A stretch of 64,000 bases of DNA from JACADW01 sp963747985 (GCA_963747985.1 CAVVHG010000007.1:62001-126000); one strand, 5' to 3'; positions 31,808 to 41,126 are shown, numbered from the stretch's first letter. Translations and numbers: made by a program. The notes: generated by a model from the letters alone, not told the origin.

Positions 31808-33274
31808 TCACTCTTGCTCCGGCGCCGTGCCCTGAGGCCTCTGAAGATCGAGCTGGCCCTGGCGCGCGAAGTCGATAGCCTCGGCCAGGATGCGGGCCGA
31901 CTCCTGCCCGGCATGGAAACCCATGGAATTTTCCGCGTTGACCATGTCCACGCGCCACTGAGCCTTGCGCTGAAGTTGGCGGGCGACGGCCAGTCGGCCG
32001 TCGCTGAAACCGGCAGCCTGAGCGGCGCCGATGCCGCTAATGAGATCGACCAGGGCGTCCTCGGCGCGGCCCAGGAGGTCATGGTTTCGCCCCTGAATGA
32101 TGCTGACGCGCGCTTTGATTTCATCCTCGGAAAGGCGATGGCATACCTGGCAGGAGCTGGCGACGTCGAGCAGCGGGCTGCGTACCCAGTGGTCGCTGAT
32201 CTTGATCGCTCCTTCGCGGCGATAGGGCATATGGCAATCGGCGCAAGCCACGCCGCTGCGGGCATGGATGCCCTGGCTCCACGTTTCAAACTCGGGGTGC
32301 TGCGCCTTGAGCACCTCGGCGCCCGTGGTTGCGTGTTTCCAGTCGAAGAACCGGTGGCCATCGCTGAACTCGTATGCGTCGTAATACATCTCGATTTGCT
32401 CTACCTTCAGCCCTTTGTTCCAGGGATAGAAGAGTGTCGTCTTCGCGCCGCAATAGTACTCAACGTGGCACTGGCCGCACACGAACGAGCGCATCTCCTG
32501 GCGCGTGGCGAGCACATTAGGATCGTAGGGCTCGCTACGGTTGCTCGACCGCCACTTTTCAACAGAGGGCAGGTGTGGTACAGGCGCGTCCGACAGTGCG
32601 AGCGCTCGAATGCCGTTGAGAAATCCAGGACGGGTCACGCGCAGCTGCATCGACTGGGGATCATGGCAATCGATGCACGCGACCGGCTGCTGGACTGCTC
32701 TTGTTGCCTCTTCGAAGGCGATCCCGCCCAGGACCTCGAACCCCCTCTGCAGCTGCGCGTAGCCGTTTATCCCGACCAGCGGGTCATCCGGGGTGCCGGG
32801 TGCGCCGTCTTGCAGCCCGGCCTTGCGGTAAGCAACGGTGTTCGAAGCGTGGCATTGAATGCAGGCGCCGGTCTGCCGAAACGGCAGTTGCACACGCCTG
32901 GTTTCGCGCTGGTCGGCGAGCATGTAGGCGTGGCCGCGCCGCAACCGGTAGTCCACGCTGAAGGCGTAGCCCGCGAAAACGATCTTCAGGCGCGGATCCT
33001 GAGCGAGCTTATCTTTTGACAGTGTATCCGAACCGCCACCGCCAAAGGTGGTGCCGGTGCGCTCGGCCGTGCGCCGGTAGGCATCGTACTGACGCGGGAA
33101 GTTCTTGCCCCACTCGGCAGGATCAACCGTTTGCTCGCTCAGGTTGACGAGCCTGAACACGACCTGCTTCGCCTCTTCTTTGCGCGTGGCGATGTTCTCG
33201 CGAATCAGGATGATGCCGATAGTCAAGGCTGCGGTTATCACGATTACCAGTGCATAGAGCAGTCGCTTTTTCAT
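31808..33274 (-). CDS. nrfA: Ammonia-forming cytochrome c nitrite reductase, CxxCH type
   Basis: A 488-residue periplasmic pentahaem enzyme that reduces nitrite to ammonium with six electrons. Five haem motifs are present: CIQCH (about 138), CIDCH (200), CGQCH (266), CADCH (344) and CQVCH (375). Active-site residues are recognisable: HVEYY after the third haem, DWKH and KAQHPE. In most NrfA the first motif is CxxCK, with Lys as proximal ligand of the catalytic haem; here it is CxxCH, as in Campylobacter-type enzymes. An N-terminal membrane anchor or uncleaved signal (residues 1-26) leads the chain. Start ATG 33274, 13 bases after nrfH; a GTG at 33283 is an alternative. Confidence 0.92.
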   Translation of the reverse strand: MKKRLLYALVIVITAALTIGIILIRENIATRKEEAKQVVFRLVNLSEQTVDPAEWGKNFPRQYDAYRRTAERTGTTFGGGGSDTLSKDKLAQDPRLKIVFAGYAFSVDYRLRRGHAYMLADQRETRRVQLPFRQTGACIQCHASNTVAYRKAGLQDGAPGTPDDPLVGINGYAQLQRGFEVLGGIAFEEATRAVQQPVACIDCHDPQSMQLRVTRPGFLNGIRALALSDAPVPHLPSVEKWRSSNRSEPYDPNVLATRQEMRSFVCGQCHVEYYCGAKTTLFYPWNKGLKVEQIEMYYDAYEFSDGHRFFDWKHATTGAEVLKAQHPEFETWSQGIHARSGVACADCHMPYRREGAIKISDHWVRSPLLDVASSCQVCHRLSEDEIKARVSIIQGRNHDLLGRAEDALVDLISGIGAAQAAGFSDGRLAVARQLQRKAQWRVDMVNAENSMGFHAGQESARILAEAIDFARQGQLDLQRPQGTAPEQE

Positions 33275-33287
33275 GTGTGGCACACTT

Positions 33288-33731
33288 TCACCGGCTGGGT
33301 CCGTGCCCGACGCTGTCGTGGCAGCGGACGCAGTAGAGTTCTCTGTCCTTGATCACGCGCTGCGCCGTGATTTCCTCCACGAAACGGCCGTGGCAATACA
33401 GGCAATTGGCGTTGAGCACGTCGGCGTTGCCCGGCCGGATCCGGACCGGCTCCCGGAAATTCTGCAGCGTGAATGCCTCCGAATGGTGATAGCCGTTGCC
33501 GGCCTTGGTCAGCCACTTGCCTGCAAAGCTGTGTGGCACGTGGCAATCGTTGCACGTGGCGAACGAGTGGTGGCTGGCCTTCTGCCAACTGTCGAACTGA
33601 TCGCGCATGATGTGGCAATTGACGCAGGCGCGCGGATCATCGGACAGGTATGAGGCACCGCGTCCGTAGTAAAACGTGTACACTCCGGCCCCGAGCATGA
33701 TCCCCAGCAAGGCAGATAGAAGTAGTCTCAT
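33288..33731 (-). CDS. nrfH: Membrane tetrahaem cytochrome c, quinol donor to NrfA
   Basis: A 147-residue NapC/NirT-family protein with one N-terminal membrane helix (residues 3-21) and four haem sites: CVNCH (36-40), CNDCH (60-64), CLYCH (110-114) and CVRCH (134-138). It takes electrons from menaquinol and passes them to NrfA, with which it forms the membrane complex. The gene order nrfH-nrfA and 13-base spacing are the standard two-gene operon. The start codon has only a weak ribosome site (AGGCAGGG). The preceding Gfo/Idh gene ends 16 bases upstream, so nrfHA may be read through from the sugar genes. Confidence 0.93.
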   Translation of the reverse strand: MRLLLSALLGIMLGAGVYTFYYGRGASYLSDDPRACVNCHIMRDQFDSWQKASHHSFATCNDCHVPHSFAGKWLTKAGNGYHHSEAFTLQNFREPVRIRPGNADVLNANCLYCHGRFVEEITAQRVIKDRELYCVRCHDSVGHGPSR

Positions 33732-33747
33732 CCGACGCCCTGCCTGA

Positions 33748-35133
33748 TCAGAGCAACCACGGCGACCGCACGTTTCGGGAAGCGATTCGTTCCTGCGCTT
33801 CGCTGTCGTTAAGGAACCGCTCTTTCTGCGGATCCCACACCACCTTTCGCCTCAGGCGCAGCGCCAGGTCTGCGACATGGCAGAGCTGATCTGTCTTGAT
33901 TGCTTCCTCGATCGGGCAGATGCTTTGCGTGCGGGTCCTGACGGAATTCAGGAGGTCACGCACGTGGCCAGAACTCTTCTTGAGCTGCACCTGGTAGCTA
34001 TCCGGTTTCTCTTCGAGCAGCGAGGCGGGATGCGCGTTGATGCCTGACCTGTCCACGTGAATCCACCCGTCGGTCCCCTCGAAGGCTGTGCCGTGGGTGC
34101 TGATCTTGCCGTAATGGTTCTTCCACTCCTGTTCCTGCGGCCACGGCTCTCCCGTCGGCTCCCCGGAATTACGGCCATTCGGGGTACCTACGAACTTCAG
34201 GGTCACGCCGCCGTGGAATGCGAAATCCACGTCCCAGATAGTGGCAGTGTCACATGCGCCATCACGCGGAATCCGGCCGTACCCTTCTGCTTCGAATGGG
34301 GCGGCGAACAGCTCCGCGCCGCCGCCCCATTGCGCGATGTCCATCGGATGGATGCCCCAGCCGGTGATGAATCCCAGCGTGTAATCGGAGATGAACCACC
34401 AGGTCTTTTTGACGTCGACCGCCGAACACCGATCTTCGGTGTACGGCCTGTAAGGGGCCGGCCCCGTCCAGAAGTCGTAGTCCAGTGTCCCCGGTACCGG
34501 AACGACTTTCGTGGATCCTCCCGGAGCGCTGCCCGGGGCCCACACGTTGATGTGCCGCAGCTTGCCGATTCTCCCGTTCAGCACCATTTCGCAGGCGCGG
34601 CGGAACCTGGCGTCCGAACGCTGCTGCGTGCCGAACTGGAAAATGCGCTTGCGCGCGTCTATCTCTTCCCTCAGAACCTGATGTTCCGCCAGGCTCAGGG
34701 CCAGCGGCTTCTCGCAATAAACGTCCTTGCCCGCCCGGATTGCCGCGAGCGCCGCGAGCGTATGCCAGTGATCCGGTGTGGCGACCAGCACGACGTCGAT
34801 ATCCTTGCGCGCGACGAGTTCCCGAAAGTCCTTGTAGACCGCGCAGTCTTTGTTGTCGTAGACGGCATTCACACGGTCCTGCGCCGAACGGCGTTGTTCC
34901 TCCTTCAGGTCGCACACAGCCAGGACGCGGGCGTCTTTTTCGGCGAGGAAGCGGCTCATCACGTAGGTGCCCTGGGGGCCGACCCCGATGCAGCCGACGC
35001 CGATGCGGTCCCCCGGGGCAGGTGCCGGTCCGCGGCCGAGAGCGGACGGCGGGACGATGGCGGGGAAAGCAGCGGCAGCGACCGCCGTCTTTTTCAGGAG
35101 ATCCCGGCGCGTGATTCGACTATCGATCTTCAT
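33748..35133 (-). CDS. Tat-exported Gfo/Idh/MocA-family oxidoreductase
   Basis: A 461-residue NAD(P)-dependent sugar oxidoreductase. The ATG at 35133 follows GGAGG by seven bases. The N-terminus has a Tat signal (TRRDLLKKTAVAAAAF, cleavage after the Ala-rich stretch). The Rossmann domain (IGVGCIGVGPQGTYVM, then VLAVCDL and VVLVATPDHWH) is followed by the catalytic motif YCEKPLAL with its Lys. The C-terminal alpha-beta domain carries TGWGIHPMDIAQWG. Exported members presumably carry tightly bound NADP, as in glucose-fructose oxidoreductase. It lies in a run of sugar-modifying genes and likely oxidises or reduces a sugar in the periplasm. Confidence 0.9.
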   Translation of the reverse strand: MKIDSRITRRDLLKKTAVAAAAFPAIVPPSALGRGPAPAPGDRIGVGCIGVGPQGTYVMSRFLAEKDARVLAVCDLKEEQRRSAQDRVNAVYDNKDCAVYKDFRELVARKDIDVVLVATPDHWHTLAALAAIRAGKDVYCEKPLALSLAEHQVLREEIDARKRIFQFGTQQRSDARFRRACEMVLNGRIGKLRHINVWAPGSAPGGSTKVVPVPGTLDYDFWTGPAPYRPYTEDRCSAVDVKKTWWFISDYTLGFITGWGIHPMDIAQWGGGAELFAAPFEAEGYGRIPRDGACDTATIWDVDFAFHGGVTLKFVGTPNGRNSGEPTGEPWPQEQEWKNHYGKISTHGTAFEGTDGWIHVDRSGINAHPASLLEEKPDSYQVQLKKSSGHVRDLLNSVRTRTQSICPIEEAIKTDQLCHVADLALRLRRKVVWDPQKERFLNDSEAQERIASRNVRSPWLL

Positions 35134-35249
35134 GATCCATCCTCCACAGGCATTAGAGCAGGAATCCAAGAAACCCGGGCTATCCTCAGCCGTGCTGCGA
35201 TTGTGCGGAAGATCGCCCGGAGTTGTTCTGTGCCTCCGCGGAGATGCGG

Positions 35250-36110
35250 CTATGCCGGCCCGTGCCAGCGGCAGGCCACCTGTTCTTTCATGAACCGCAA
35301 CGCGTCGGCCGCCAGCTGGTGCTCAGTCCGATACATGCGCCTCCAGATCCTGCAGGTTGGCACGAGCTTCTCCAGCGACAAGCCGAAAGCCTCCACGACC
35401 ATTGTGTTGTCGTAACCTATTGCGCAAAGTGTATCGAATGTCTCTGCCCAGCGGACGTTCCCCGAGCCGGGCGTGCTTCGATCATTCTCGGAGATGTGGA
35501 CGTGAACCAGGAAGTCCTTCGCTGCCGATATGGCTGCCGGCGTGCTCTTTTCCTCGATATGAGAGTGGAACGTGTCGTACATCATCCGGCAACGCGGGTG
35601 ATGGACGTCGCGGCAGAATCGCGCGGCGTCCGCGGCGGAAGTGAGAAAATAGCATTCGAAGCGGTTAAGGTATTCCACGGCGATCGTGACGCCCAGGCCG
35701 GCGGCGTGCTCGGCCGCCTCGCGCAGGCTCTCAACTCCCCATTTCCACTCGTCTGCCGTGGGGCCCGCGCCGGAGAAAACGCCGAGTGCGGAGTGTGACG
35801 GCCCGACCAGCATCTCGGCGCCGACGGCTCTGCTGCAGTCCAGGATTCCCTTGAGCCAGTCCACCCCCTTGCGCCGCACATGCGGGTCAGCACTGATGGG
35901 ATTCGCATCGGTGCCGCAGACCGTGACCACGGTCCGTTGAAGCCCGATGTCATCGAGGCGTGCGCCCCAGGTTGCGTACTTTTTCGGATCGTACTCGAAT
36001 GCCGGCAGTTCCACGATGTCGTAGCCGATGTCCCCGATTTCACGGAGAACCGGCAGTAACTCATCACACAGCGTGTCGGACCAGAGCAGAACATTGATTC
36101 CAAAACGCAT
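35250..36110 (-). CDS. D-tagatose 3-epimerase-like sugar epimerase
   Basis: A 286-residue cytoplasmic TIM barrel. It resembles D-psicose/D-tagatose 3-epimerases: MRFGINVLLWSD, then GYDIVELPAFE, VAVEYLNRFECYFL-like segment IAVEYLNRFECYFL, MMYDTFHSHIEE, VHISENDR and a final MVVEAFG. The metal ligands (Glu, Asp, His, Glu) are present at those places. GGAGG seven bases before ATG 36110 sets the start. It is flanked on both sides by Gfo/Idh oxidoreductases; in the E. coli ycj cluster such a pair epimerises 3-keto-glycosides, so that reaction is a good hypothesis here. Confidence 0.88.
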   Translation of the reverse strand: MRFGINVLLWSDTLCDELLPVLREIGDIGYDIVELPAFEYDPKKYATWGARLDDIGLQRTVVTVCGTDANPISADPHVRRKGVDWLKGILDCSRAVGAEMLVGPSHSALGVFSGAGPTADEWKWGVESLREAAEHAAGLGVTIAVEYLNRFECYFLTSAADAARFCRDVHHPRCRMMYDTFHSHIEEKSTPAAISAAKDFLVHVHISENDRSTPGSGNVRWAETFDTLCAIGYDNTMVVEAFGLSLEKLVPTCRIWRRMYRTEHQLAADALRFMKEQVACRWHGPA

Positions 36111-36138
36111 GGAATTCCTCCCCGGCTGGATCCGCGGC

Positions 36139-37284
36139 TTATGAGGGGACCGTGAGCCACCTGCCTTCGCCGGCGCTCTGGAGCACCGCGTCGCAAACCC
36201 TCTGTGTCTCGAGGGCGTCACGGAAAGTAGGGCTGCAGGGCTCCCCCCTATGCATCGCAGTAAGGAAATCGGCGATCTGGTGGACGAAGGTTTCGGCATA
36301 GCCGATCTGGAGGCCGGGAACCCACCAGTGGTTCATGTACGGATGCTCGCCGCCACCGTCGGTGACGTGGATCGACCTCCACCCGCGCAGCCTGCCCTCG
36401 TCACGGTGTTCGAACCACTTGAGCCGGTGCAGATCGTGCAGGTCCCAGCGGATCGAGGCCGTTTCCCCGTTGATCTCGAGTGTGTAGAGCGCCTTGTGCC
36501 CGCGCGCGTAGCGAGTGGCTTCGAAGTTTCCCAGGGAGCCGTTTTCGAAGCGACAGAGGAAGGCGCAGGCGTCGTCGATACCGACCGGTTCCATCCGCCC
36601 CGTCTCCGCGTGCCTGCGCTGCTTGACGAATGTTTCGGTCATGGCTGAGACAGAGGCGATGCGACCGTTGTGCCAAATGGCGGTGTCGATGCAGTGTGCC
36701 AGCAGATCCCCTGTGACGCCCGAACCGGCGGATTTGACGTCGAGCCGCCACGTGGCCGCACCTCCCTGCGGCACCTCCGGAGAGATGGTCCAGTCCTGCA
36801 GGAAATTAGCACGGTAGTGGAAGATGCGCCCGAGGCGTCCTTCATCTATGAGCGCCTTCGCCAGACACACGGCAGGGACACGACGGTAGTTGAAGGAGAC
36901 CATATTCTGGACGCCGGCCTTCTCGACCGCCGCGACCATTTCTTCGCCCTGCGCGGCGTTAAGCGCGATGGGTTTTTCGCAGAGGACGGCTTTGCCCGAT
37001 CCGGCGGCGGCGATCGCGATCTCCGCATGGAGGCTGTTCGGCACGCAGATGTCGACCAGGTCGATATTCTTGTCCTCGATGACCTTCTTCCAGTCGGTCG
37101 TGCAGGACTCGTATCCCCATCGGTCCGCGAAGGCCCTCGCCGCTCGTTCCTCCAGCCCGCAGATCAGCTTCAATTCGATTTCGTACGGTATGTCGAAGAA
37201 CCGGCTGACTGCGCGGTATGCATTGGAATGAGTGCGCCCCATGAATCCATAGCCGATCAATCCGACTCTCAGTGTTTTGGGCAT
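36139..37284 (-). CDS. Cytoplasmic Gfo/Idh/MocA-family oxidoreductase
   Basis: A 381-residue oxidoreductase with no signal peptide. Rossmann fold LRVGLIGYGFMGRTHSNAY, then VDICVPNSLHAEIAIAA and catalytic CEKPIAL; the C-terminal domain has GDLLAHCIDTAIW. GGAGG precedes ATG 37284 by nine bases. It lies 28 bases upstream of the tagatose-epimerase-like gene, so the two are probably one transcript. The motif pattern (MGRTHSNAYR, YRRVPAV) is that of sugar or inositol dehydrogenases, and a 3-keto-sugar reductase or dehydrogenase is a plausible role. Confidence 0.9.
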   Translation of the reverse strand: MPKTLRVGLIGYGFMGRTHSNAYRAVSRFFDIPYEIELKLICGLEERAARAFADRWGYESCTTDWKKVIEDKNIDLVDICVPNSLHAEIAIAAAGSGKAVLCEKPIALNAAQGEEMVAAVEKAGVQNMVSFNYRRVPAVCLAKALIDEGRLGRIFHYRANFLQDWTISPEVPQGGAATWRLDVKSAGSGVTGDLLAHCIDTAIWHNGRIASVSAMTETFVKQRRHAETGRMEPVGIDDACAFLCRFENGSLGNFEATRYARGHKALYTLEINGETASIRWDLHDLHRLKWFEHRDEGRLRGWRSIHVTDGGGEHPYMNHWWVPGLQIGYAETFVHQIADFLTAMHRGEPCSPTFRDALETQRVCDAVLQSAGEGRWLTVPS

Positions 37285-37374
37285 GGTAGTCTTCCTCCGG
37301 TTGCCAAGACGCGGATTCGCCACGCCACGGCGGACATTCGGGCGCTCCCCCCGAGAGCGCCCGTTTCCCTCAGG

Positions 37375-38433
37375 CTACTCCTTCCATCCGTGAGCGTCGC
37401 GGACGCGTACCATGGCTGCGAGAATCTCGATCCAGGTCTGCGGCTGCATCATCACCGCGTTCGGAAACATGCAGCCGTCCCAGCACAGGTGCCGGATCTT
37501 CCGGATGACCCCTCCTCTTTCGTCGCGCAACCAATAGCCCGCATGGCGGACGATGTCGAGTTTGCCGCCGGGATCTCCGGGCCGGCAGTGGCGTCCGGTC
37601 TTGTCGTGCGTGCCGGATCCGAATACGGTTGCATCATTCTGGGCTACGTGGAAGTCGATCGTCCAGGGGCGCAAGATCGAGGCCAGTTTCGCATACGCCT
37701 CGTCAAACACCTGCCTGTCCTGCCAGTCAAAACCTCGGGGCAGCATGGCATCCTCAGGCGCGTTGTAGCCCGGCAAGTAGAGCAGCGTGTGGGCCATGTC
37801 CGCCTGGAGGCCAAGCGTCGCCGGCCGGTTCACCATTTCCAGGAGCTGGAGCATCCGTTTCCAGCTGTGCATCCCGCCCCAACATATCTCGCCTTCGGCA
37901 GCGAGTTTTTCCTCGTATTCCTCGGCAATGTCGCACGCATCGCGAAAAGTGCGGGCAATCCGCTCCTGGCTGCCTTCGGGATCACGGGACCATGCATCGA
38001 CACTGGTAGCGGAATCGATGCGCACGACCCCGTAGGGGCGCACGCCAAGCTCCCGGAACTTCCCGGCGATGCGGCAGGCCTTCCGGACCTGTCCGAGGAA
38101 TCTCGCCCGGTCCTCGCCGCTTCCGATGGCTTCGCCGCCGCCGGTCCCGGGCCACACCGGGGCCACGACCGAGCCGATGTTCAGGTCGAGAGACCGGACC
38201 TTGTCGGCAAGCCTCCGGATGTCGTCGTCAGCGGCATCGATGCTGAAATGCGGTTCGTATAGAAAAAGGTCGATCCCGTCGAATCGGACACCGTCGTGTT
38301 CCGCCTCGACGGTCAACCTGATCATCGTATCGAGATCGATGGCCGGTTCTGCGCCCGGGCTGCCCTTGCCTACCAGCCCGGGCCAGGTAGCGTTGTGAAG
38401 CTTGGGGTAGTTGTTGGGGTGTTTTCCAGGCAT
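37375..38433 (-). CDS. Xylose-isomerase-like TIM-barrel protein
   Basis: A 352-residue cytoplasmic protein of the sugar phosphate isomerase/epimerase superfamily. Conserved elements: FDGIDLFLYEPHF, IGSVVAPVWPG, EGEICWGGMHSWKRM (Glu region), LGLQADMAHTLLY (Asp/His region) and IDFHVAQND near the end. GAGGA is seven bases before the ATG. It is the second gene of the minus-strand sugar cluster, after the cupin gene and before the Gfo/Idh-epimerase pair. The exact substrate is unknown; the insertions around residues 225-265 are longer than in small epimerases. Confidence 0.85.
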   Translation of the reverse strand: MPGKHPNNYPKLHNATWPGLVGKGSPGAEPAIDLDTMIRLTVEAEHDGVRFDGIDLFLYEPHFSIDAADDDIRRLADKVRSLDLNIGSVVAPVWPGTGGGEAIGSGEDRARFLGQVRKACRIAGKFRELGVRPYGVVRIDSATSVDAWSRDPEGSQERIARTFRDACDIAEEYEEKLAAEGEICWGGMHSWKRMLQLLEMVNRPATLGLQADMAHTLLYLPGYNAPEDAMLPRGFDWQDRQVFDEAYAKLASILRPWTIDFHVAQNDATVFGSGTHDKTGRHCRPGDPGGKLDIVRHAGYWLRDERGGVIRKIRHLCWDGCMFPNAVMMQPQTWIEILAAMVRVRDAHGWKE

Positions 38434-38574
38434 GCGACTGTCCTCTGTGCAAAGCTGGGAGAACGACCAGGGTCACTGGGCCTGCCGTTCTGGCCAGGGG
38501 AGTTCACGGATCCGGATATCCTTGAATTGCACTCCATCGGGCCTCCATGCACCTGGAGAGCGATGATTTCGCTC

Positions 38575-39798
38575 TTAACTATTTCGGGCTCCTGCGTCTG
38601 GCATGTCCGGATTCGTGTCCGGCCCGAAATAGCGCAGGGTCACCAGCGGATCCGTCTTCGATGTGTTTTCGAAAACCAGGCCGGCCGTCGCTGCTTCGGC
38701 TGAAATGAAGACCTCGTCTTCGGTGAGCTGCCCGAATCGAATCATCGACGGGCAATCGAGGGTGAGCTTGCCGATTCGGCCCGTTCCCTGGGTCACGATC
38801 AACCCGGATGCGCCGCCATCCTTGATAGTGAATCTCACCCCCGGTTGTATCGTGAGTTCCTTGGCACTGAAAAGTTGGCGCCCGTCCACCTTCCCGTAGA
38901 CCACCCACCTGTCGACATACCCTTCGGATGCCGTGTCTGCTGCCGGCACCGGTTCCAGAAAATGGCTGTCCCTGAAATTCGGCTTGGTGTTTCCGTCCCA
39001 ATCGATCAGGCCCACGAGGAAGTCGAGGTCCCGGTGTTTCTCCTTCGGCACATCCTTGACAAGCAGATCCCAGGGAACGTACCGACCCTCCACCATGGAC
39101 TGGTACATGGCAAACACGTCGCTGCCCCACTGGGGCTCATAGGTCAGCAGCGATCCGGGGGCGTGCAGGATACACGGCGGAACCAGCCATCCCGTCCCCG
39201 GTTTCAGGCGATAGGCCCGGGCCAGGTCCAGTATCCCGTTGTCACCCGCGTCCCACAGCTCGAGGCAACGGCGCACCTGATCCCTGCTCGTACCGGGCTC
39301 CAGGCCGAAGTAGGTGTGCGGGAAGTTGTTGTCCACAGGGTTCAGCTGCGGCGGGAAATAATACCCCTCCGGTTTCCCGTCCTGATTCACGAGCTTCGCC
39401 TGCGCGGTGTTCTGGTGCAGGTGATGCGGAATGGGTCCCATGTTGTCGAAGAATTTGCTGTAGACCGGCCACCGGTGATACTCGTCCCAAATCTTCCTGC
39501 CGATGAGACGCGGTCCTTCGGCATCGATCGCGTCTTTCAAAAGGAACTTGTTGCCGTTGGAAACGACATAGCTGAGGCCTTCGTCCCAAGCGCGATTCTC
39601 GTTCATCGCCATGGTGGTCGACGCAAACCAGCGCTCGTCGATACCTCCGCGGTGGGCCCCCAATGCGTACAGGTCCTGGGTGGCCAGCTTCAGCCTCCGC
39701 CCCGGCATCAGGAAGGACCTCGGAACCCAGGTGGGGGCCAGCCTGAGGGTGCCGTCACCCTTTTCGAGCGCCTCACGTGTCATCTTTTCAACCGACAT
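38575..39798 (-). CDS. Cupin-fold protein related to class I mannose-6-phosphate isomerases
   Basis: A 407-residue cytoplasmic protein of two jelly-roll halves. His-containing stretches such as FDNMGPIPHHLHQNTAQ and the segment LVPPCILHAPGSLLTYEPQWGSDVF fit a type I phosphomannose isomerase/cupin metal site. The C-terminal half (FSAKELTIQPGVRFTIKDGG) is a second cupin. It differs from manA at 28718-30010 and lacks that enzyme's signature order, so its substrate may be a non-phosphorylated sugar or keto-sugar. GGAGG lies before ATG 39798. It is the first gene of the minus-strand sugar cluster, divergent from the TIM-barrel gene at 40129. Confidence 0.75.
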   Translation of the reverse strand: MSVEKMTREALEKGDGTLRLAPTWVPRSFLMPGRRLKLATQDLYALGAHRGGIDERWFASTTMAMNENRAWDEGLSYVVSNGNKFLLKDAIDAEGPRLIGRKIWDEYHRWPVYSKFFDNMGPIPHHLHQNTAQAKLVNQDGKPEGYYFPPQLNPVDNNFPHTYFGLEPGTSRDQVRRCLELWDAGDNGILDLARAYRLKPGTGWLVPPCILHAPGSLLTYEPQWGSDVFAMYQSMVEGRYVPWDLLVKDVPKEKHRDLDFLVGLIDWDGNTKPNFRDSHFLEPVPAADTASEGYVDRWVVYGKVDGRQLFSAKELTIQPGVRFTIKDGGASGLIVTQGTGRIGKLTLDCPSMIRFGQLTEDEVFISAEAATAGLVFENTSKTDPLVTLRYFGPDTNPDMPDAGARNS

Positions 39799-40003
39799 GT
39801 TTGCCTCCCCTCGAGAATCAGCTGCATTCGACGTCCAGCATATCACCATAAGAACACCGGCGCGCTGCCAGATTCCTGATTTGTCTCTCTGAGTATGCAG
39901 AGCGGTTCCGCGCCGCCGGCGCAGGCCCTGCGTCCATCGAGGAAGCGTGCGCGCGCACTTTCATGCACGCGTCTCTCTGCCTCGTGGGTGGCGTCCGTTC
40001 ATA

Positions 40004-40033
40004 TTGATTGCACGCCAGTGAGCAGTTTAGAAT
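40004..40033 (+). promoter_or_regulatory. Candidate sigma-70 promoter for the gene at 40129
   Basis: TTGATT (40004-40009) and TAGAAT (40028-40033) have an 18-base spacer. The start site would lie near 40040, giving a leader of about 90 bases. The site is in the 330-base divergent gap 39799-40128; I see no gene there and no clear promoter for the opposite strand. Confidence 0.5.
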
Positions 40034-40128
40034 CGAGCGGGTTTTCGTGCTTCCGGGATGTAGGCAGCCTGTTTGCCAAACCGGATCGTCACGTCCTTGA
40101 ATCGTGACCATCTTTGGAAAGGGATCCT

Positions 40129-41094
40129 ATGAGCCACACTCGAAGAGAAGTCCTCCTTGCGATACCAGCCATGGGAGCGGCCGCTGCGCGGTTGGCGGCT
40201 AAGCCCCCCGGTAGCTGGAAACCGAAGATCGGAATCCTGTGCCGATACACCGAGGCGAACGTGGCATTCGCCGCAGCCGAGGGCTTTAAGAGCCTGGAAT
40301 TGACCGCCGCGCCCGGAAGTCTGCTCGATGCTTCCGTCATCACTGACGAGCAGGCAGAAATGGCGAAGAGCCTGGTATCCCGCGCAGGTCTGGAACTGTC
40401 AGTTTTGGGGCACGCTGCGAATCATACCGCCCCGGACCGGGCTGAACGGGAGAGAATCAACACTTACACCGCCAAGGTCATCGAGCTGGCAGGGAAGATG
40501 GGTGTACCGTATCTGGCCACCATGTCCGGCAATATGCGCGGGCGTCCTTTCCGTCAGCAGATCGACGAGATCGTCCGCGTCTATAGCGAGAAGTACTTCC
40601 CCCTGTGCGCGAAACATAAGGTCCGGATCCTTTGGGAGCCATGGCCGGAGGGACCGAACCTCGCGACCGGGCCGATCGGCTACGATGCTCTATTCAAGGC
40701 CTTCGGCAACTCGCCTTACGTCGGAATCCAGTTCGATGCCTCCCATTTGCTGAGGCAGTTCATGGATCCGTTGCAGTGCATGCGGGACTACATGGACAAG
40801 ATCTGCAACGTTCATCTCAAGGACACGGAGATATTCTGGCACGTGCTCAAACGCTGCGGCATCAATCCGCCGGACGGAACGCAGTGGTGGCGATATCGCA
40901 TCCCGGGTTACGGTCAGCTGGACTGGCCGAAGATATTCACCGTCCTCATGGATGCGGGCTACCGTGGGTCCATGAACATAGAGCACGAGGACGAAACATA
41001 CGGTGAGCCTTTGCCGGACGGCAACTTCAGCGAGGACTTCAAGACCGGCTTCCGGATGGGCCTCCGTTACCTGCGCCAATACGTGCCTGCATAG
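40129..41094 (+). CDS. Tat-exported sugar isomerase/epimerase-like TIM-barrel protein
   Basis: A 321-residue protein with a twin-Arg start (HTRREVLLAIPAMGAAAARLA), probably exported by Tat. The TIM barrel follows: KIGILCRYTEANVAFAAAEG, LGHAANHTAP, VRILWEPWPEGPN, VGIQFDASHLLRQF, VHLKDTEIF and MNIEHEDETYGEP, with Glu, Asp, His and Glu metal ligands in the usual order. AAGGGA lies before ATG 40129. Relatives are frequent beside exported Gfo/Idh proteins, one of which lies downstream on the opposite strand (41316-42680). A periplasmic keto-sugar isomerase or lyase role is inferred. Confidence 0.87.
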   Translation: MSHTRREVLLAIPAMGAAAARLAAKPPGSWKPKIGILCRYTEANVAFAAAEGFKSLELTAAPGSLLDASVITDEQAEMAKSLVSRAGLELSVLGHAANHTAPDRAERERINTYTAKVIELAGKMGVPYLATMSGNMRGRPFRQQIDEIVRVYSEKYFPLCAKHKVRILWEPWPEGPNLATGPIGYDALFKAFGNSPYVGIQFDASHLLRQFMDPLQCMRDYMDKICNVHLKDTEIFWHVLKRCGINPPDGTQWWRYRIPGYGQLDWPKIFTVLMDAGYRGSMNIEHEDETYGEPLPDGNFSEDFKTGFRMGLRYLRQYVPA

Positions 41095-41126
41095 GATTCG
41101 ACTCGTCGTCCCGGGCCGGAGAGAAG

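Noticed and set aside
31772..33019. 415-residue frame on the plus strand
   Set aside because: Antisense to nrfA.
34057..35415. 452-residue frame on the plus strand
   Set aside because: Antisense to a Gfo/Idh gene with Tat signal and EKP motif.
36670..38262. 530-residue frame on the plus strand
   Set aside because: Spans the antisense of two convincing minus-strand genes and has no ribosome site or domain.
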